A stretch of 64,000 nucleotides of DNA from positions 1 to 64,000 of the forward strand of contig NZ_JANXWD010000043.1 of NCBI RefSeq assembly GCF_025351295.1. The letters are read 5' to 3'. The notes below the pieces were generated by a model. That model was not told where the DNA came from. It saw only the letters and a program-made list of their open reading frames with translations, and did no database searches. The stretch comes from Phenylobacterium sp. (lineage in GTDB: Bacteria > Pseudomonadota > Alphaproteobacteria > Caulobacterales > Caulobacteraceae). The position numbers and the translations under genes are program-made. The first letter of the stretch is position 1, and the number at the start of each line of letters is the position of its first letter. Shown one piece after another: positions 42,556 through 50,773 of this stretch.

Positions 42556-43028
42556 CCGACGCCCTCGAAACCCCCGACGACGGCTGGAAACACTCCGGCG
42601 TCCAGGTCATCCCCGGCGACAAGCTGGACCCGGCCACCGCCACCACCCCCGGCATGGACCGCGCCGTCGCCATCGACCGGGCCAGAACTGGAGCCCAGAA
42701 GCTCTGGGCAGGGACCGTCCACATCCACGCCAACGCCAAGACCGGCCCGCACCACCACGGTCCGCTGGAGAGCGTGATCTACATCGTCTCCGGCCGCGCC
42801 CGCATGCGCTGGGGCGACAAACTGGAGTTCGTCGCCGAGGCCGGGCCGGGCGACTTCATCTACGTCCCGCCGTTCGTGCCGCACCAGGAGATCAACGCCT
42901 CCACCGACGAGGTGCTGTCCTGCGTCCTGGTCCGCAGCGACAGCGACGCGGTGGTGGTGAACCTGGAGATCGAGCCGGCCGAGAAGCCCGAGGGCGTCGC
43001 CTGGATCGACCCCATCCACCGCAGCTAG
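42552..43028 (+). CDS. Cupin-domain protein
   Basis: A 158-residue single-cupin protein: motif 1 TGPHHHGPLESVIYIVSGRARMRWG with three consecutive His and Glu as metal ligands, motif 2 PGDFIYVPPFVPHQEIN. The fold binds one metal ion; enzymatic or sensor roles are both possible. It is translationally coupled to the cyclophilin gene (ATGA), and its stop overlaps the convergent cyclase-like gene. Confidence 0.88.
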   Translation: MTDALETPDDGWKHSGVQVIPGDKLDPATATTPGMDRAVAIDRARTGAQKLWAGTVHIHANAKTGPHHHGPLESVIYIVSGRARMRWGDKLEFVAEAGPGDFIYVPPFVPHQEINASTDEVLSCVLVRSDSDAVVVNLEIEPAEKPEGVAWIDPIHRS

Positions 43029-43639
43029 CTCACCGCGTGATAGACCAGCGTCAGGCCTGAGATGCTGGCGCGCTCCTCGATGGTGGTTATCGCCGGGTCC
43101 AGCTCGGCCCGCGCCGCGTCGGTCAGCAGCACCATGCCGCCCTGGGCGATATCCTCGCCCAGCTTGGAGGTCAGGTTCACCTCGTCGCCGAACAGGTCGT
43201 GGCCCTCCAGCACCAGGATGTCGCCATAGCCGATGCCGATCGAGGCGTAGAGCCTGCGCCCGGCCGGCAGCAGCACGTTCACCGTGGTCAGCTGGCGGAT
43301 GATCTCGCGCGCCGCGCAGACCGCGTCGTCCACCGTGTCGAACAGGCAGTAGAGGTTGTCGGCCTCCGCCTTCAGCAACACCCCGTCACAGGCCGCCACC
43401 GTCGGCACGGCCAGCAGCCGCATCTGGTGGATCATCATCAGGAAGGCGACCACCCCATGCACCTGGGTGGTCCGCGAGAAGCCGCTCATGTCCAGCACCA
43501 GCACCGCGCGGCGCTGGGTGAAGATCCGCTCGATCTCCGCGGTGATCTCGAGCCGCCGCTCAGGCTCCTCGATGATCCGGGACAGCAGGGCGTCGAGGCG
43601 CGCGCGGGCGTTGGGAGCGTCGGATCGACCGTCGTTCAT
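43025..43639 (-). CDS. Class III nucleotidyl cyclase-like domain protein
   Basis: A 204-residue cytoplasmic protein. The cyclase homology domain starts with AVLVLDMSGFSRTT (metal Asp50), continues with LLKAEADNLYCLF (Lys90, second metal Asp94) and ends GHDLFGDEVNLTSKLGE (Asp152, Asn155). The Arg normally in VNxAxRL, which stabilises the transition state, is Lys159 here. It may therefore be a weak, altered or regulatory homolog rather than a standard cAMP synthase. Start ATG 43639 follows a longer possible frame. It is divergent from the M50 gene. Confidence 0.8.
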   Translation of the reverse strand: MNDGRSDAPNARARLDALLSRIIEEPERRLEITAEIERIFTQRRAVLVLDMSGFSRTTQVHGVVAFLMMIHQMRLLAVPTVAACDGVLLKAEADNLYCLFDTVDDAVCAAREIIRQLTTVNVLLPAGRRLYASIGIGYGDILVLEGHDLFGDEVNLTSKLGEDIAQGGMVLLTDAARAELDPAITTIEERASISGLTLVYHAVS

Positions 43640-43745
43640 GCGCAGCCCCACCCTTGATCTCACCGCAGATGCGAGCCTGCGGGGCTGGCCAAGTCAAGGA
43701 CCGGGCGCTTGCTCCGGGCGCGCCCGCGACGGATACCAGCGCGCC

Positions 43746-44522
43746 ATGACCGCCCCCGCCGTCCCCGTCGCCCCGCCCAAGCCGCCCAACAACCTCGTCG
43801 GCCTGGCCCTGCTCGCCGCCTTCGTCGCCACCGGCGCGGCGCTTCGCCTGGCGCCGCCGGCCAGGACCCCGCTGACCTTCGCCTTCATCATGGCCGGCTG
43901 GATGCTGGCGGTGATGGCGCACGAGTTCGCCCATGCGTTCACCGCCTACCTCGGCGGCGACACCACTGTGCGCGACAAGGGCTACCTGGCCTTCGACCCG
44001 CGGCGCTATGGCGACCTGGGGACCAGCCTGGTGATCCCGTTGATCGCGCTGGCCCTGGGCGGCATCGGCTTTCCCGGCGGGGCGGTGTTCCTGCGCAACG
44101 ACCTGATGCGCGGCCCCGGCTGGCGCGCGGCGGCCTCGCTGGCCGGGCCGGCGGCGACCTTCGTGGCGCTGCTGGTCCTGGCCTACGTCCTGAACCTGTG
44201 GTCGCGGGTCGCCTTCCCCGACATGCTGTTCGACGGCCTGGCGATGCTGGCCTTCCTGCAGGCCACGGCCCTGATCCTCAACCTGCTGCCGCTGCCCGGC
44301 CTCGACGGGTTCGGCGCGATCCGGCCCTTCCTGCCGCGCGCCTGGGCGCCGACCATCCACCGCTTCGAGGGCCTGGGGATGCTGCTGCTGCTGGCCGCCC
44401 TGTTCCTGGTCCCGGGCTTCAGCGGCGCGCTGTTCGGCCTGGCGCTGCAGCTCGCCGCCGCCCTGGGCGTGCCGCGCGAGGCCATGCAGGCCGGCTGGGA
44501 GGACTTCCACTTCTGGCGCTGA
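43746..44522 (+). CDS. M50 site-2-protease-like membrane metalloprotease
   Basis: A 258-residue membrane protein of about six helices. The zinc site is His59-Glu60-x-x-His63 in AHEFAHAFTAYLGGDTT with the distant Asn179-x-x-P-x-x-x-x-Asp187-Gly in NLLPLPGLDGFGAIRP. This is the short rhomboid-neighbour type of S2P lacking a PDZ domain. It is predicted to cut within the membrane; the substrate is unknown. It lies between the cyclase-like gene and ruvC on the ruvC strand. Confidence 0.9.
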   Translation: MTAPAVPVAPPKPPNNLVGLALLAAFVATGAALRLAPPARTPLTFAFIMAGWMLAVMAHEFAHAFTAYLGGDTTVRDKGYLAFDPRRYGDLGTSLVIPLIALALGGIGFPGGAVFLRNDLMRGPGWRAAASLAGPAATFVALLVLAYVLNLWSRVAFPDMLFDGLAMLAFLQATALILNLLPLPGLDGFGAIRPFLPRAWAPTIHRFEGLGMLLLLAALFLVPGFSGALFGLALQLAAALGVPREAMQAGWEDFHFWR

Positions 44523-44594
44523 GGCGCGCCGACCTTCATCCTCTCTTCACCATTCCCCCCGCTCCGTGGTTGCGGCATTCTGCCGGAACAGACG

Positions 44595-45101
44595 ATGAAC
44601 GCTTCGATTCGCATCCCCGTGAGGATTCTGGGCCTCGACCCCGGCCTGCGCCGCACCGGCTGGGGCGTGATCGCCTGCGAGGGCGCGCGGATCAGCCATG
44701 TCGCCCATGGGGTGATCGCGCCCAGGGACACCCTGCCCTTCGCCGAGCGCCTGCTCTGTCTGTTCGCCGGCATCGAGGCGGTGATCGCCGAACACGGCCC
44801 GCACGAGGCGGCGGTCGAAGAAACCTTCATGAACAACAACGCCCAGTCGGCCCTGAAGCTGGGCCACGCGCGGGCCATGGCGATCATCGTGCCCGCCCGC
44901 GCCGGCCTGCTGGTCGCCGAATACGCCGCCACCGTGGTCAAGAAGGCCGTGGTCGGCACCGGCGGCGCCGACAAGGCCCAGGTCGGCTGGATGATCGCCC
45001 GCCTGCTGCCCACCGCCGGCAAGACCGCCGCCGACGCCGCCGACGCCCTGGCCGTCGCCATCGCCCACGCCCACGCCCGTACGGCGCGGCGGGTCGCCTG
45101 A
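44595..45101 (+). CDS. ruvC: Holliday-junction resolvase RuvC
   Basis: A 168-residue endonuclease: ILGLDPGLRRTGWGV (catalytic Asp15), VEETFMNNNAQSALKLGHARG-like block with Glu75, and the C-terminal AADAADALAVAIAHAH with acidic and His residues of the active site. It resolves four-way junctions with RuvAB. It normally sits next to ruvA in this group; here about 6 kb of other genes lie between. Confidence 0.96.
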   Translation: MNASIRIPVRILGLDPGLRRTGWGVIACEGARISHVAHGVIAPRDTLPFAERLLCLFAGIEAVIAEHGPHEAAVEETFMNNNAQSALKLGHARAMAIIVPARAGLLVAEYAATVVKKAVVGTGGADKAQVGWMIARLLPTAGKTAADAADALAVAIAHAHARTARRVA

Positions 45102-45174
45102 GGGCTGAGCCGCCTTTGCGCGGGCGCCACGACGGTGCATCGTGCCCGACAGCAGCGGCGGGAGCGGCGGGACC

Positions 45175-46188
45175 ATGGCGCAGGATCGTAGGCAGGTGAT
45201 CGGCATGGGCGCGTTAGGCGTCGGCGCGACCCTGGTCGCCGGCGCGGCCAAGGCCAAGCCGCGCGCTGCGCCCCGGCCCCGGACGGCGCAGCCCCGCCTG
45301 AAGGGCCTCACCGTCACCACCCTCGTCACCGCCGCTGGCCCCGGCCTGGGCGTGCGCACCGTGCGCGGTGTGCTGGACGTGGCCGGCGCCGAGCGCGACC
45401 TGAAGCAGGGCCTGCCCGTCACCGTCGCCGCCCTGATCGATGGCCACGGCGACCTCCGGGCCCTGGGCGCGCTGCTGGCCGACGCCGCCGCCAAGGCCCC
45501 CGCCCGCCACCTGATCGCCGAGCACAAGGTGCGGTTCGGCAACATCCTCGACACCCCGCCGAAGATCATCTGCGTCGGGCTGAACTACGCCGCCCATGCG
45601 GCCGAGGGCGGCGCCGCGCCGCCCAAGGAGCCGATCCTGTTCAACAAGTACAACACCGCGCTGAACCACCACGACAGCACGATCAGGGTCACCGGCGAAC
45701 CCGCCGTCGAGTGGGACTACGAAGCCGAACTGGTGATGGTGATGGGCCAGGGCGGCCGCCACATCCCCGAGGACCAGGCCCTGGACCACGTCTTCGGCTA
45801 TGCCAGCGGCAACGACTTCTCGGCCCGCGACCTGCAGCGCCGGTCGGCCCAGTGGATGCTGGGCAAGACCGTCGACGGCTCCGGCCCGTTCGGCCCCTGG
45901 CTGGTCAGCGCCGACCAGGTGGACGTCAACAACCTCGACATGAAGATGACCGTCAACGGCCAGGTCCGGCAGTCGACCAACACCCGGCTGATGATCTTCA
46001 GCTGCGCCCAGATCATCGCCTACTGCTCGAAGCATTTCAGCCTGGAGGCCGGCGACGTCGTCTTCACCGGCACCTGCGAGGGCACCATCCTCGGCTATCC
46101 GAAGGACAAGCAGGTGTGGCTGAAGGCCGGCGACCGGATGGTCACCTCGATCCAGAACCTGGGCGACTTGCACGTGACCCTGGTCTGA
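45175..46188 (+). CDS. FAH-family hydrolase with Tat-like signal
   Basis: A 337-residue protein. ATG 45175 has GGGAGCGG upstream. The N-terminus MAQDRRQVIGMGALGVGATL looks like a twin-arginine signal ending AKA near residue 27. The FAH domain follows: KIICVGLNYAAHAAE, EWDYEAELVMVMGQGG (metal Glu), GYASGNDFSARDLQ (Asp), GPFGPW and GDVVFTGTCEGT. An exported FAH enzyme is unusual. Substrate is unknown; beta-diketo acid cleavage or decarboxylation is the family range. Confidence 0.87.
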   Translation: MAQDRRQVIGMGALGVGATLVAGAAKAKPRAAPRPRTAQPRLKGLTVTTLVTAAGPGLGVRTVRGVLDVAGAERDLKQGLPVTVAALIDGHGDLRALGALLADAAAKAPARHLIAEHKVRFGNILDTPPKIICVGLNYAAHAAEGGAAPPKEPILFNKYNTALNHHDSTIRVTGEPAVEWDYEAELVMVMGQGGRHIPEDQALDHVFGYASGNDFSARDLQRRSAQWMLGKTVDGSGPFGPWLVSADQVDVNNLDMKMTVNGQVRQSTNTRLMIFSCAQIIAYCSKHFSLEAGDVVFTGTCEGTILGYPKDKQVWLKAGDRMVTSIQNLGDLHVTLV

Positions 46189-46194
46189 CCGCCG

Positions 46195-47532
46195 ATGTGC
46201 GACACCCTGGTGGCCCTGCCCGCCGCCACGGCGCGCGGTGGCCTGCTGTTCGCCAAGAACAGCGACCGCGAGCGCAACGAGGCCCAGCGGCTGGAGATCT
46301 CGCCCGCCCGGCATAACGCCACGCCGGTCCCGCTCAAGCTCACCTACATCACCATCCCGGACGCGCCCGCCGCCCACGCCTGCCTGCTCAGCCGCCCGTT
46401 CTGGATGTGGGGCGCCGAGATGGGGGCCAACGACCAGGGCGTAGTGATCGGCAACGAAGCGCTGCACGCCAAGACCCCCGCCCAGCGCCGCCGCGCCCTG
46501 ACCGGCATGGACCTGGTCCGCCTGGGCCTGGAGCGCGGCGCCACCGCGCGCGCGGCAGTCCAGGTGATCGTCGAGCTCTTGGAGCGCCATGGCCAGGGCG
46601 GCGACTGCGGCCACCTGGGCCGGTTCTACTACCACAACGGCTTCATCGTCGCCGACCCGGCGGAGGCCTTCGTGCTGGAGACCGTCGGCCGCGACTGGGT
46701 GGTCCAGCGGGTCAGCACGCAGCGGGCGCTCTCCAATGCCTATTCGATTCGCCGCGCCTATGACGCAGTCAGCCCGGGCCTCGCCGCCCAGGCCCGCGCC
46801 GCCGGCGGGATCGACGCCGACGGCCGCTTCGACGTCGCCGCCCATCTGATCGACGAGGCCCGCGACGGCGTCAGCTTCGGCCGCGGCCGCTGCGCGCGGG
46901 GCCAGGCCCTGCTGGACCGCGCCGCCCCCGCCCTGACGCCCGCCGGCATGATGGCCATCCTGCGCGACCACGGCGACGACCCCGGCTGGACCCCGGCCAA
47001 CACCGCGCGCCGCACCTTGTGCATGCACGCCGCCCAGGGACCGCGCCGCAGCCAGTCGGTGGCCTCGATGGTCAGCGAGCTGCGCCAGGGCCGCATGGTC
47101 CATTGGGTCACCGGAACCTCGGCGCCCTGCACGAGCCTGTTCAAGCCCGTGGTCCTGGGCGCCGCCCTGCCGCCGCAGAGCCCGGCGCCCACCGACGCCT
47201 TCGACGACGCCACGCTGTGGTGGCGCCACGAGCGCCTGCACCGGGCCATGCTCGCCGACTTCACCCCCGCCCTGGCCGCCATCGCCCCGGAACGCGACGC
47301 CCTGGAGGCCCGCTTCCTGGCCCGAATGGACCAGGCGCTGGACTCCGCGCCGGAGCCGGCCGGCCTGGACGCCGCCATCGCCCAATGCTGGCGCGAGGCC
47401 GCTCAAGCGGAAGCCCGCTGGCGGTCAGCCCTGCCGGCGGCCGCGGTCCCGACCGGCGACCTCCCCTACCGCCAGAGTTGGGCCCGCCTCAATCACGTGG
47501 CCAGATGGTCGGGCCGTAGCCTGGCGCCTTGA
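46195..47532 (+). CDS. C69/secernin-type Ntn hydrolase
   Basis: A 445-residue protein beginning MCDTLVALP. Removing Met would expose Cys2 as the N-terminal nucleophile, the family hallmark, followed by LLFAKNSDRERNE, GANDQGVVIGNEAL and FVLETVGRDWVVQRV. Members are dipeptidases or secernin-like amide hydrolases. It lies 6 nt after the FAH gene and is probably co-transcribed. The 3' end overlaps a convergent phage-like gene by 44 nt. Confidence 0.9.
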   Translation: MCDTLVALPAATARGGLLFAKNSDRERNEAQRLEISPARHNATPVPLKLTYITIPDAPAAHACLLSRPFWMWGAEMGANDQGVVIGNEALHAKTPAQRRRALTGMDLVRLGLERGATARAAVQVIVELLERHGQGGDCGHLGRFYYHNGFIVADPAEAFVLETVGRDWVVQRVSTQRALSNAYSIRRAYDAVSPGLAAQARAAGGIDADGRFDVAAHLIDEARDGVSFGRGRCARGQALLDRAAPALTPAGMMAILRDHGDDPGWTPANTARRTLCMHAAQGPRRSQSVASMVSELRQGRMVHWVTGTSAPCTSLFKPVVLGAALPPQSPAPTDAFDDATLWWRHERLHRAMLADFTPALAAIAPERDALEARFLARMDQALDSAPEPAGLDAAIAQCWREAAQAEARWRSALPAAAVPTGDLPYRQSWARLNHVARWSGRSLAP

Positions 47533-47866
47533 CCCCATAGACCCCGCCCCCATACCCCCGCGGCGCCCGATCCCGCGCCGCCCGCGCCGCCACGGCCGCG
47601 GTCCGCGCCTGGGCCAGCGCCTGCGTCCGCAGCCGCGCGAACTCCGGTTGCGACCGCACCCAGTTCCACACCGTCTTCTCGGTCGGCATAGGCGGCTCGC
47701 GCCGACAGATCGACGCCAGACTCTCCCCCGCTGCCAACCGCGCACAGATCACCGCCCCCAGCTCACGCCCATACTTCGACGCATAGATCCCCGGCGGATT
47801 CGGCTGCCGCGCGAGGGTGCGGATGGCGCGCGGGTGGGGTCTCGGGCATGGACGCAAGGATAGCAC
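47489..47866 (-). CDS. Orphan phage terminase small-subunit-like protein
   Basis: About 125 residues. The core AVICARLAAGESLASICR, followed by MPTEKTVWNWVRSQPEFA, is the helix-turn-helix seen in Sf6-type terminase small subunits (I-C-x-R-x-A-x-G-E-S-L-x-x-I-C-x). An Ala/Arg-rich helix and GYGGGVYGVKAPGYGP end it. The start is unclear: GTG 47866 is in frame, while a better MPETPP start lies in another frame, suggesting a shift. No large subunit or other phage gene is near, so it is a domesticated or decaying leftover. Confidence 0.58.
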   Translation of the reverse strand: MLSLRPCPRPHPRAIRTLARQPNPPGIYASKYGRELGAVICARLAAGESLASICRREPPMPTEKTVWNWVRSQPEFARLRTQALAQARTAAVAARAARDRAPRGYGGGVYGVKAPGYGPTIWPRD

Positions 47867-47903
47867 CGAGGCAGTCAGGAATAGAACAACAAGCGAACAA
47901 CCA

Positions 47904-48014
47904 GTTCCTCCCCCGCGACGCGGGGAGGGGAACCACGAAGTGGTGGAGGGGGCGCTGCCACCGGACAGCGCCCGCCGCCAACCCCCTCGACCGCGAAGGC
48001 TCCCTCCGGGAGCC
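47904..48014. repeat. Multi-hairpin intergenic element
   Basis: Consecutive palindromes: GTTCC ... GGGGAAC (47904-47933), CCAC-gaa-GTGG, GGCGCTG-N8-CAGCGCC and GGCTCCC-tcc-GGGAGCC (47998-48014). The style matches the elements at 37813-37947 and 51767-51917. It lies in the gene-free stretch 47867-48241 (375 nt); the rest of that stretch shows no supported gene. Confidence 0.65.
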
Positions 48015-48241
48015 CTCCCCACCCTTCACGCCACGGCAGCCCTCAGCCAGCCGGTCCAGGCGGGTCAGGGACCGGGCGCCCCGCCCGGCGACGAGCCCTG
48101 CGGGCTCATGCTTGAGGCGGCTGTTCCGGCTGGCATGCTGGGACGGTGGGACGGTGAGACTGTTAAACTTGGCGTGCGTTGGATGCCGGCTGTCTGCCAT
48201 GCGCCCGTTTCTGACCTCGTCATCAGGCCTGAAAGCAGACC

Positions 48242-48907
48242 TTAGACGCTGAGCCCGCCTTCGGAATGACCATGACCAGCAGCGCCGGCAAGTAAAAAGA
48301 CTTCAGCCTTGCGCCGACGAGTTCGCAAGACTCCGCCGATTGCGCCGAACCCAGCGATCATCATTGTCCAGCTTGCAGGCTCAGGCACCGCCGCAACATA
48401 GCGATTGCCATCAATACGGACGCCGATGGCCGAGGCGGCAGACGACGGGTCGTCGAGAGTCCAGCTACTTCCGGTGCTGAAGGCATATTGAGGCAGAGGT
48501 GTTGGAGCGAACCCTTTCATGAAGTTGCCATTCCCAGAGTTAGAGAATCCGACCCAGTAAGATCCAGCAGCCAGCTTCCATTTCTGACCGAAGACGCCTT
48601 GCCATGCGCCGGCTGAGGACAGGATCGCAAAATTCGCTGAAAATAGAGTGTTTGACGCCGCGGGGACGGCTGCATCGCTATATATTGTGATCGTTCCGAC
48701 GCTATCGAGCCCCGAGATGAAACCCTCAACCGAGCTGACCTCGAGGGCTGACGCAAGTGTAAAGTAGCCAGCCAAGCTCTGAGATTTCGACAACTGTATA
48801 TCGTTTGCAAGTGGCATACCCGTGTCGACCGCAAAATTGGCGGATGCAGGACTTGCGACCACGGCGGCACTGAATAATGCGGCAAAACCGATCATGTTCA
48901 GATTCAT
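48242..48907 (-). CDS. PEP-CTERM protein with extended C-terminus
   Basis: A 221-residue protein. ATG 48907 is chosen because AAGGGGG lies 6 nt upstream; a GTG at 48934 is in frame. The signal peptide ends near PASA (about 24). The sorting signal VPEPASWTMMIAGFGAIGG and RTRRRK are present, but 21 further residues follow (AEVFLLAGAAGHGHSEGGLSV), whereas PEP-CTERM proteins normally end within a few residues of the basic tail. Lower-GC codons set it apart from its neighbours. A lost stop is the likely cause. Confidence 0.85.
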   Translation of the reverse strand: MNLNMIGFAALFSAAVVASPASANFAVDTGMPLANDIQLSKSQSLAGYFTLASALEVSSVEGFISGLDSVGTITIYSDAAVPAASNTLFSANFAILSSAGAWQGVFGQKWKLAAGSYWVGFSNSGNGNFMKGFAPTPLPQYAFSTGSSWTLDDPSSAASAIGVRIDGNRYVAAVPEPASWTMMIAGFGAIGGVLRTRRRKAEVFLLAGAAGHGHSEGGLSV

Positions 48908-49341
48908 ATTGACCCCCTTATTTACTAAATTCACGACTCATCACCAGATGTTCATGTAATGAATATTTGTCGATCAAAACGTATCGGCTACCAACAAGCA
49001 ATGAAATTTGAATAATATTTCCACATTACTGGAACAACGATCGTCATGTCTTCGCGCACACCACATGCAACGACTTGCCGATGCCGCGTCGGCGAGCGTC
49101 GCGAGTTGCTTCAAATGCTTCTACTGGCGGGCCCACGGCCGTTGCGGCCCAGGGCGCCGCAGAGCAACCCGGCGCAGCCATTGTGGGTCAGCCGGGACCG
49201 TGCGCGCAGATGTCGCGCGATGCATCGCGATGCATCGCGATGTGCTGCCTCGGGCCACGGCTAGCTTGAGCTAACGCACGCGAGTTCAATGGCGCCCGCT
49301 TGTTCAGGAAGAATGTTGCGGTCCACCAGTCATCACCACGC
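48908..49341. other. Gene-free region with AT-rich promoter zone
   Basis: 48908-49030 is the most AT-rich stretch of the window, probably the promoter of the PEP-CTERM gene. 49060-49300 is GC-rich with no credible gene; frames here give Arg/Ser/Cys-rich nonsense. An exact 10-nt tandem duplication, TGCATCGCGA twice (49221-49240), lies in it. Confidence 0.5.
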
Positions 49342-49701
49342 CTACCGGCTCGACAAGAAGAATGTGTTGCCGTCGGGATCCTTGAAATAGACGTGTGGGA
49401 ACGGTTTTTTTTCGGGCGCTCCGAGAAACTCAACGCCCCGAGCAAGAAGCTTCTCATAGGTGTATTGCACGTCGTCACATCCGAAGGAGCCGTTGAAGAA
49501 AGTACCAACCCGATCCTCTTGTCCTTCCGGTGTCAACAGCAGCAGGCCGGTCTGGGCGCCGGGGATGGTGAGTTCGATCCAGCGTTTCTCCCCGATTAGA
49601 CGATCCGTGGCGATGATGCAGCCCATCGTCTCAGTCCAGAAGGTCAGCGCCCGATCCTGATCCCGCGTCGGAATGCCCACAAAGTTGACTTTTTTGAGCA
49701 T
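49342..49701 (-). CDS. VOC-family protein
   Basis: A 119-residue single-domain vicinal-oxygen-chelate protein: KVNFVGIPTRDQDRALTFWTE at the start, IELTIPGAQTGLLLLTPEG in the middle, and a closing VYFKDPDGNTFFLSS with the usual Glu/Phe region. Such proteins dimerise to form glyoxalase- or bleomycin-resistance-type sites. Lower-GC codons than the surroundings suggest transfer. It is divergent from the small HTH gene. Confidence 0.88.
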   Translation of the reverse strand: MLKKVNFVGIPTRDQDRALTFWTETMGCIIATDRLIGEKRWIELTIPGAQTGLLLLTPEGQEDRVGTFFNGSFGCDDVQYTYEKLLARGVEFLGAPEKKPFPHVYFKDPDGNTFFLSSR

Positions 49702-49758
49702 TCCAGTCTCCGCAACGACTTCGGCCCCCGATTTGCACCGCCGTCAGTGTGAGGCTAC

Positions 49759-49770
49759 TGCTATAGCAAT
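49759..49770. promoter_or_regulatory. TGCTATAGCA palindrome, candidate operator of the HTH gene
   Basis: A perfect 10-nt palindrome ending at the start codon of the HTH gene. The 11-mer GCTATAGCAAT (49760-49770) recurs as its reverse complement at 50635-50645, upstream of the second VOC gene. A shared operator for the HTH product is inferred; a promoter -10 role is the alternative. Confidence 0.4.
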
Positions 49771-50092
49771 GAGCGGCAAGCAGTACACGATGGACGCGTA
49801 CGTCTTGGACGCCCTTATGAGAGATCTGGTTGGTCACGACCACCGCGCATCGGCCTTCCTCTTATACCTAGTCTTGGCGGCGGCCTTCCAGGACGGCGCG
49901 CCGCGCCTCAGCCATGCCCAGCTTGCCGAACGGACCGGGCTTTCGAAACGAAGCGTGCAGGATGCCGTGCTACATTTGATCGACAGGAACCTTCTTCGCG
50001 TCACCAGACGCGGCGCGACAGACGTTCCTCAGTATGAACCCTTGACCCCCTGGCGACGGGGTCGCTCCACAGACCCGGAGACCCTGACCTAG
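49769..50092 (+). CDS. Small winged-helix (HTH_36-like) protein
   Basis: A 107-residue protein beginning MSGKQYTMDAYVLDALMRDL. The HTH reads LSHAQLAERTGLSKRSVQDAV (second helix SKRSVQDAVLHL), followed by a wing (LLRVTRRGATDVPQYEPL). It resembles MarR/replication-initiator-type winged helices and is probably a regulator. ATG 49769 was chosen over 49673 because the upstream frame overlaps the divergent VOC gene. It is flanked by two VOC genes on the opposite strand, forming a cassette. Confidence 0.72.
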   Translation: MSGKQYTMDAYVLDALMRDLVGHDHRASAFLLYLVLAAAFQDGAPRLSHAQLAERTGLSKRSVQDAVLHLIDRNLLRVTRRGATDVPQYEPLTPWRRGRSTDPETLT

Positions 50093-50475
50093 TTCTTCTT
50101 CGGCTGCCAAAGCTCGATCTTGGTGCCATCGGGATCCTGAATCCAGGCGAACCGGCCAAACGGGTCAGTGTCGTCGCGCTTCAGAACGGGAATGCCTTTC
50201 GCGGTCACGCGCGCGATGATCGCATCCATGTCATCGACTGCAAAGTTGATCATGAACTCCCGAGCCGAAGGGCTCATATAATCCGTAGAGTCCGGAAACG
50301 CCGTCCACGACACCTTGGGAGGATGGCCAGGCGCATCGAAGGGCAACGCTGCTCCGCCCCACGGCTTGATCTCAAGGCCCAGAACCTCGCGATACCACTG
50401 CGCAAGGGCCCTGGGATCCTTGCTCTTGACGAATACACCGCCCACGCCGGTGACATGCCCTGGTTGCTCAGCCAT
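50089..50475 (-). CDS. VOC-family protein
   Basis: A 128-residue protein. ATG 50475 is preferred because AGGAGG (50481-50486) stands 5 nt upstream. The 21-residue longer form from 50538 would look like a signal peptide but lacks such a site. Domain: VTGVGGVFVKSKDPRALAQWYREVLG, then FMINFAVDDMDAIIARVTAKG and WIQDPDGTKIELWQP. It is of the glyoxalase/bleomycin-resistance type with unknown substrate. Its stop overlaps the convergent HTH gene by 4 nt. Confidence 0.87.
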   Translation of the reverse strand: MAEQPGHVTGVGGVFVKSKDPRALAQWYREVLGLEIKPWGGAALPFDAPGHPPKVSWTAFPDSTDYMSPSAREFMINFAVDDMDAIIARVTAKGIPVLKRDDTDPFGRFAWIQDPDGTKIELWQPKKN

Positions 50476-50634
50476 GGCTGCCTCCTGACAGATGAGCGCG
50501 AGCGAAAACGCTAGAACTGTGAGGTGCTTTAGCGACATCTGCCATCCTGTTCATGTCCTACGCTGATTGTCCGGCTGCGACGCCGCAGGCCTAAGTGTTA
50601 GGTGCAACGCCGCCGAACCACCATCACCGCAATG

Positions 50635-50645
50635 ATTGCTATAGC
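50635..50645. promoter_or_regulatory. ATTGCTATAGC motif, second copy
   Basis: The reverse complement of the motif at the HTH start (49760-49770), located 160 nt upstream of the second VOC start. It lies in the otherwise empty stretch 50476-50773, which also has a putative decayed IS boundary. Confidence 0.35.
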
Positions 50646-50773
50646 GCCCGATGCGCGAGCTTCGGTGGCGAGGGCAAATCTGCGGGTCCGCTAACGGTCG
50701 ATTGTGTTGAAGAAGGCCGGGTTCGGGGCGCTGGCGGGTTGGCCTGCTGAAGCGCGAGCGGCGGCGTTAGCGC

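Noticed and set aside
45214-47406. A 730-codon minus-strand frame over the FAH and C69 genes
   Set aside because: Mirror frame rich in Gly, Arg, Gln and Val with no domain; the plus-strand genes have catalytic motifs.
49217-49242. Possible CRISPR or tandem array (TGCATCGCGA repeated)
   Set aside because: Only two exact 10-nt units without spacers; too short for an array and probably replication slippage.
50476-50538. N-terminal extension of the second VOC protein resembling a signal peptide
   Set aside because: The AGGAGG ribosome site places the start at 50475, after the hydrophobic stretch, and VOC enzymes are normally cytoplasmic.
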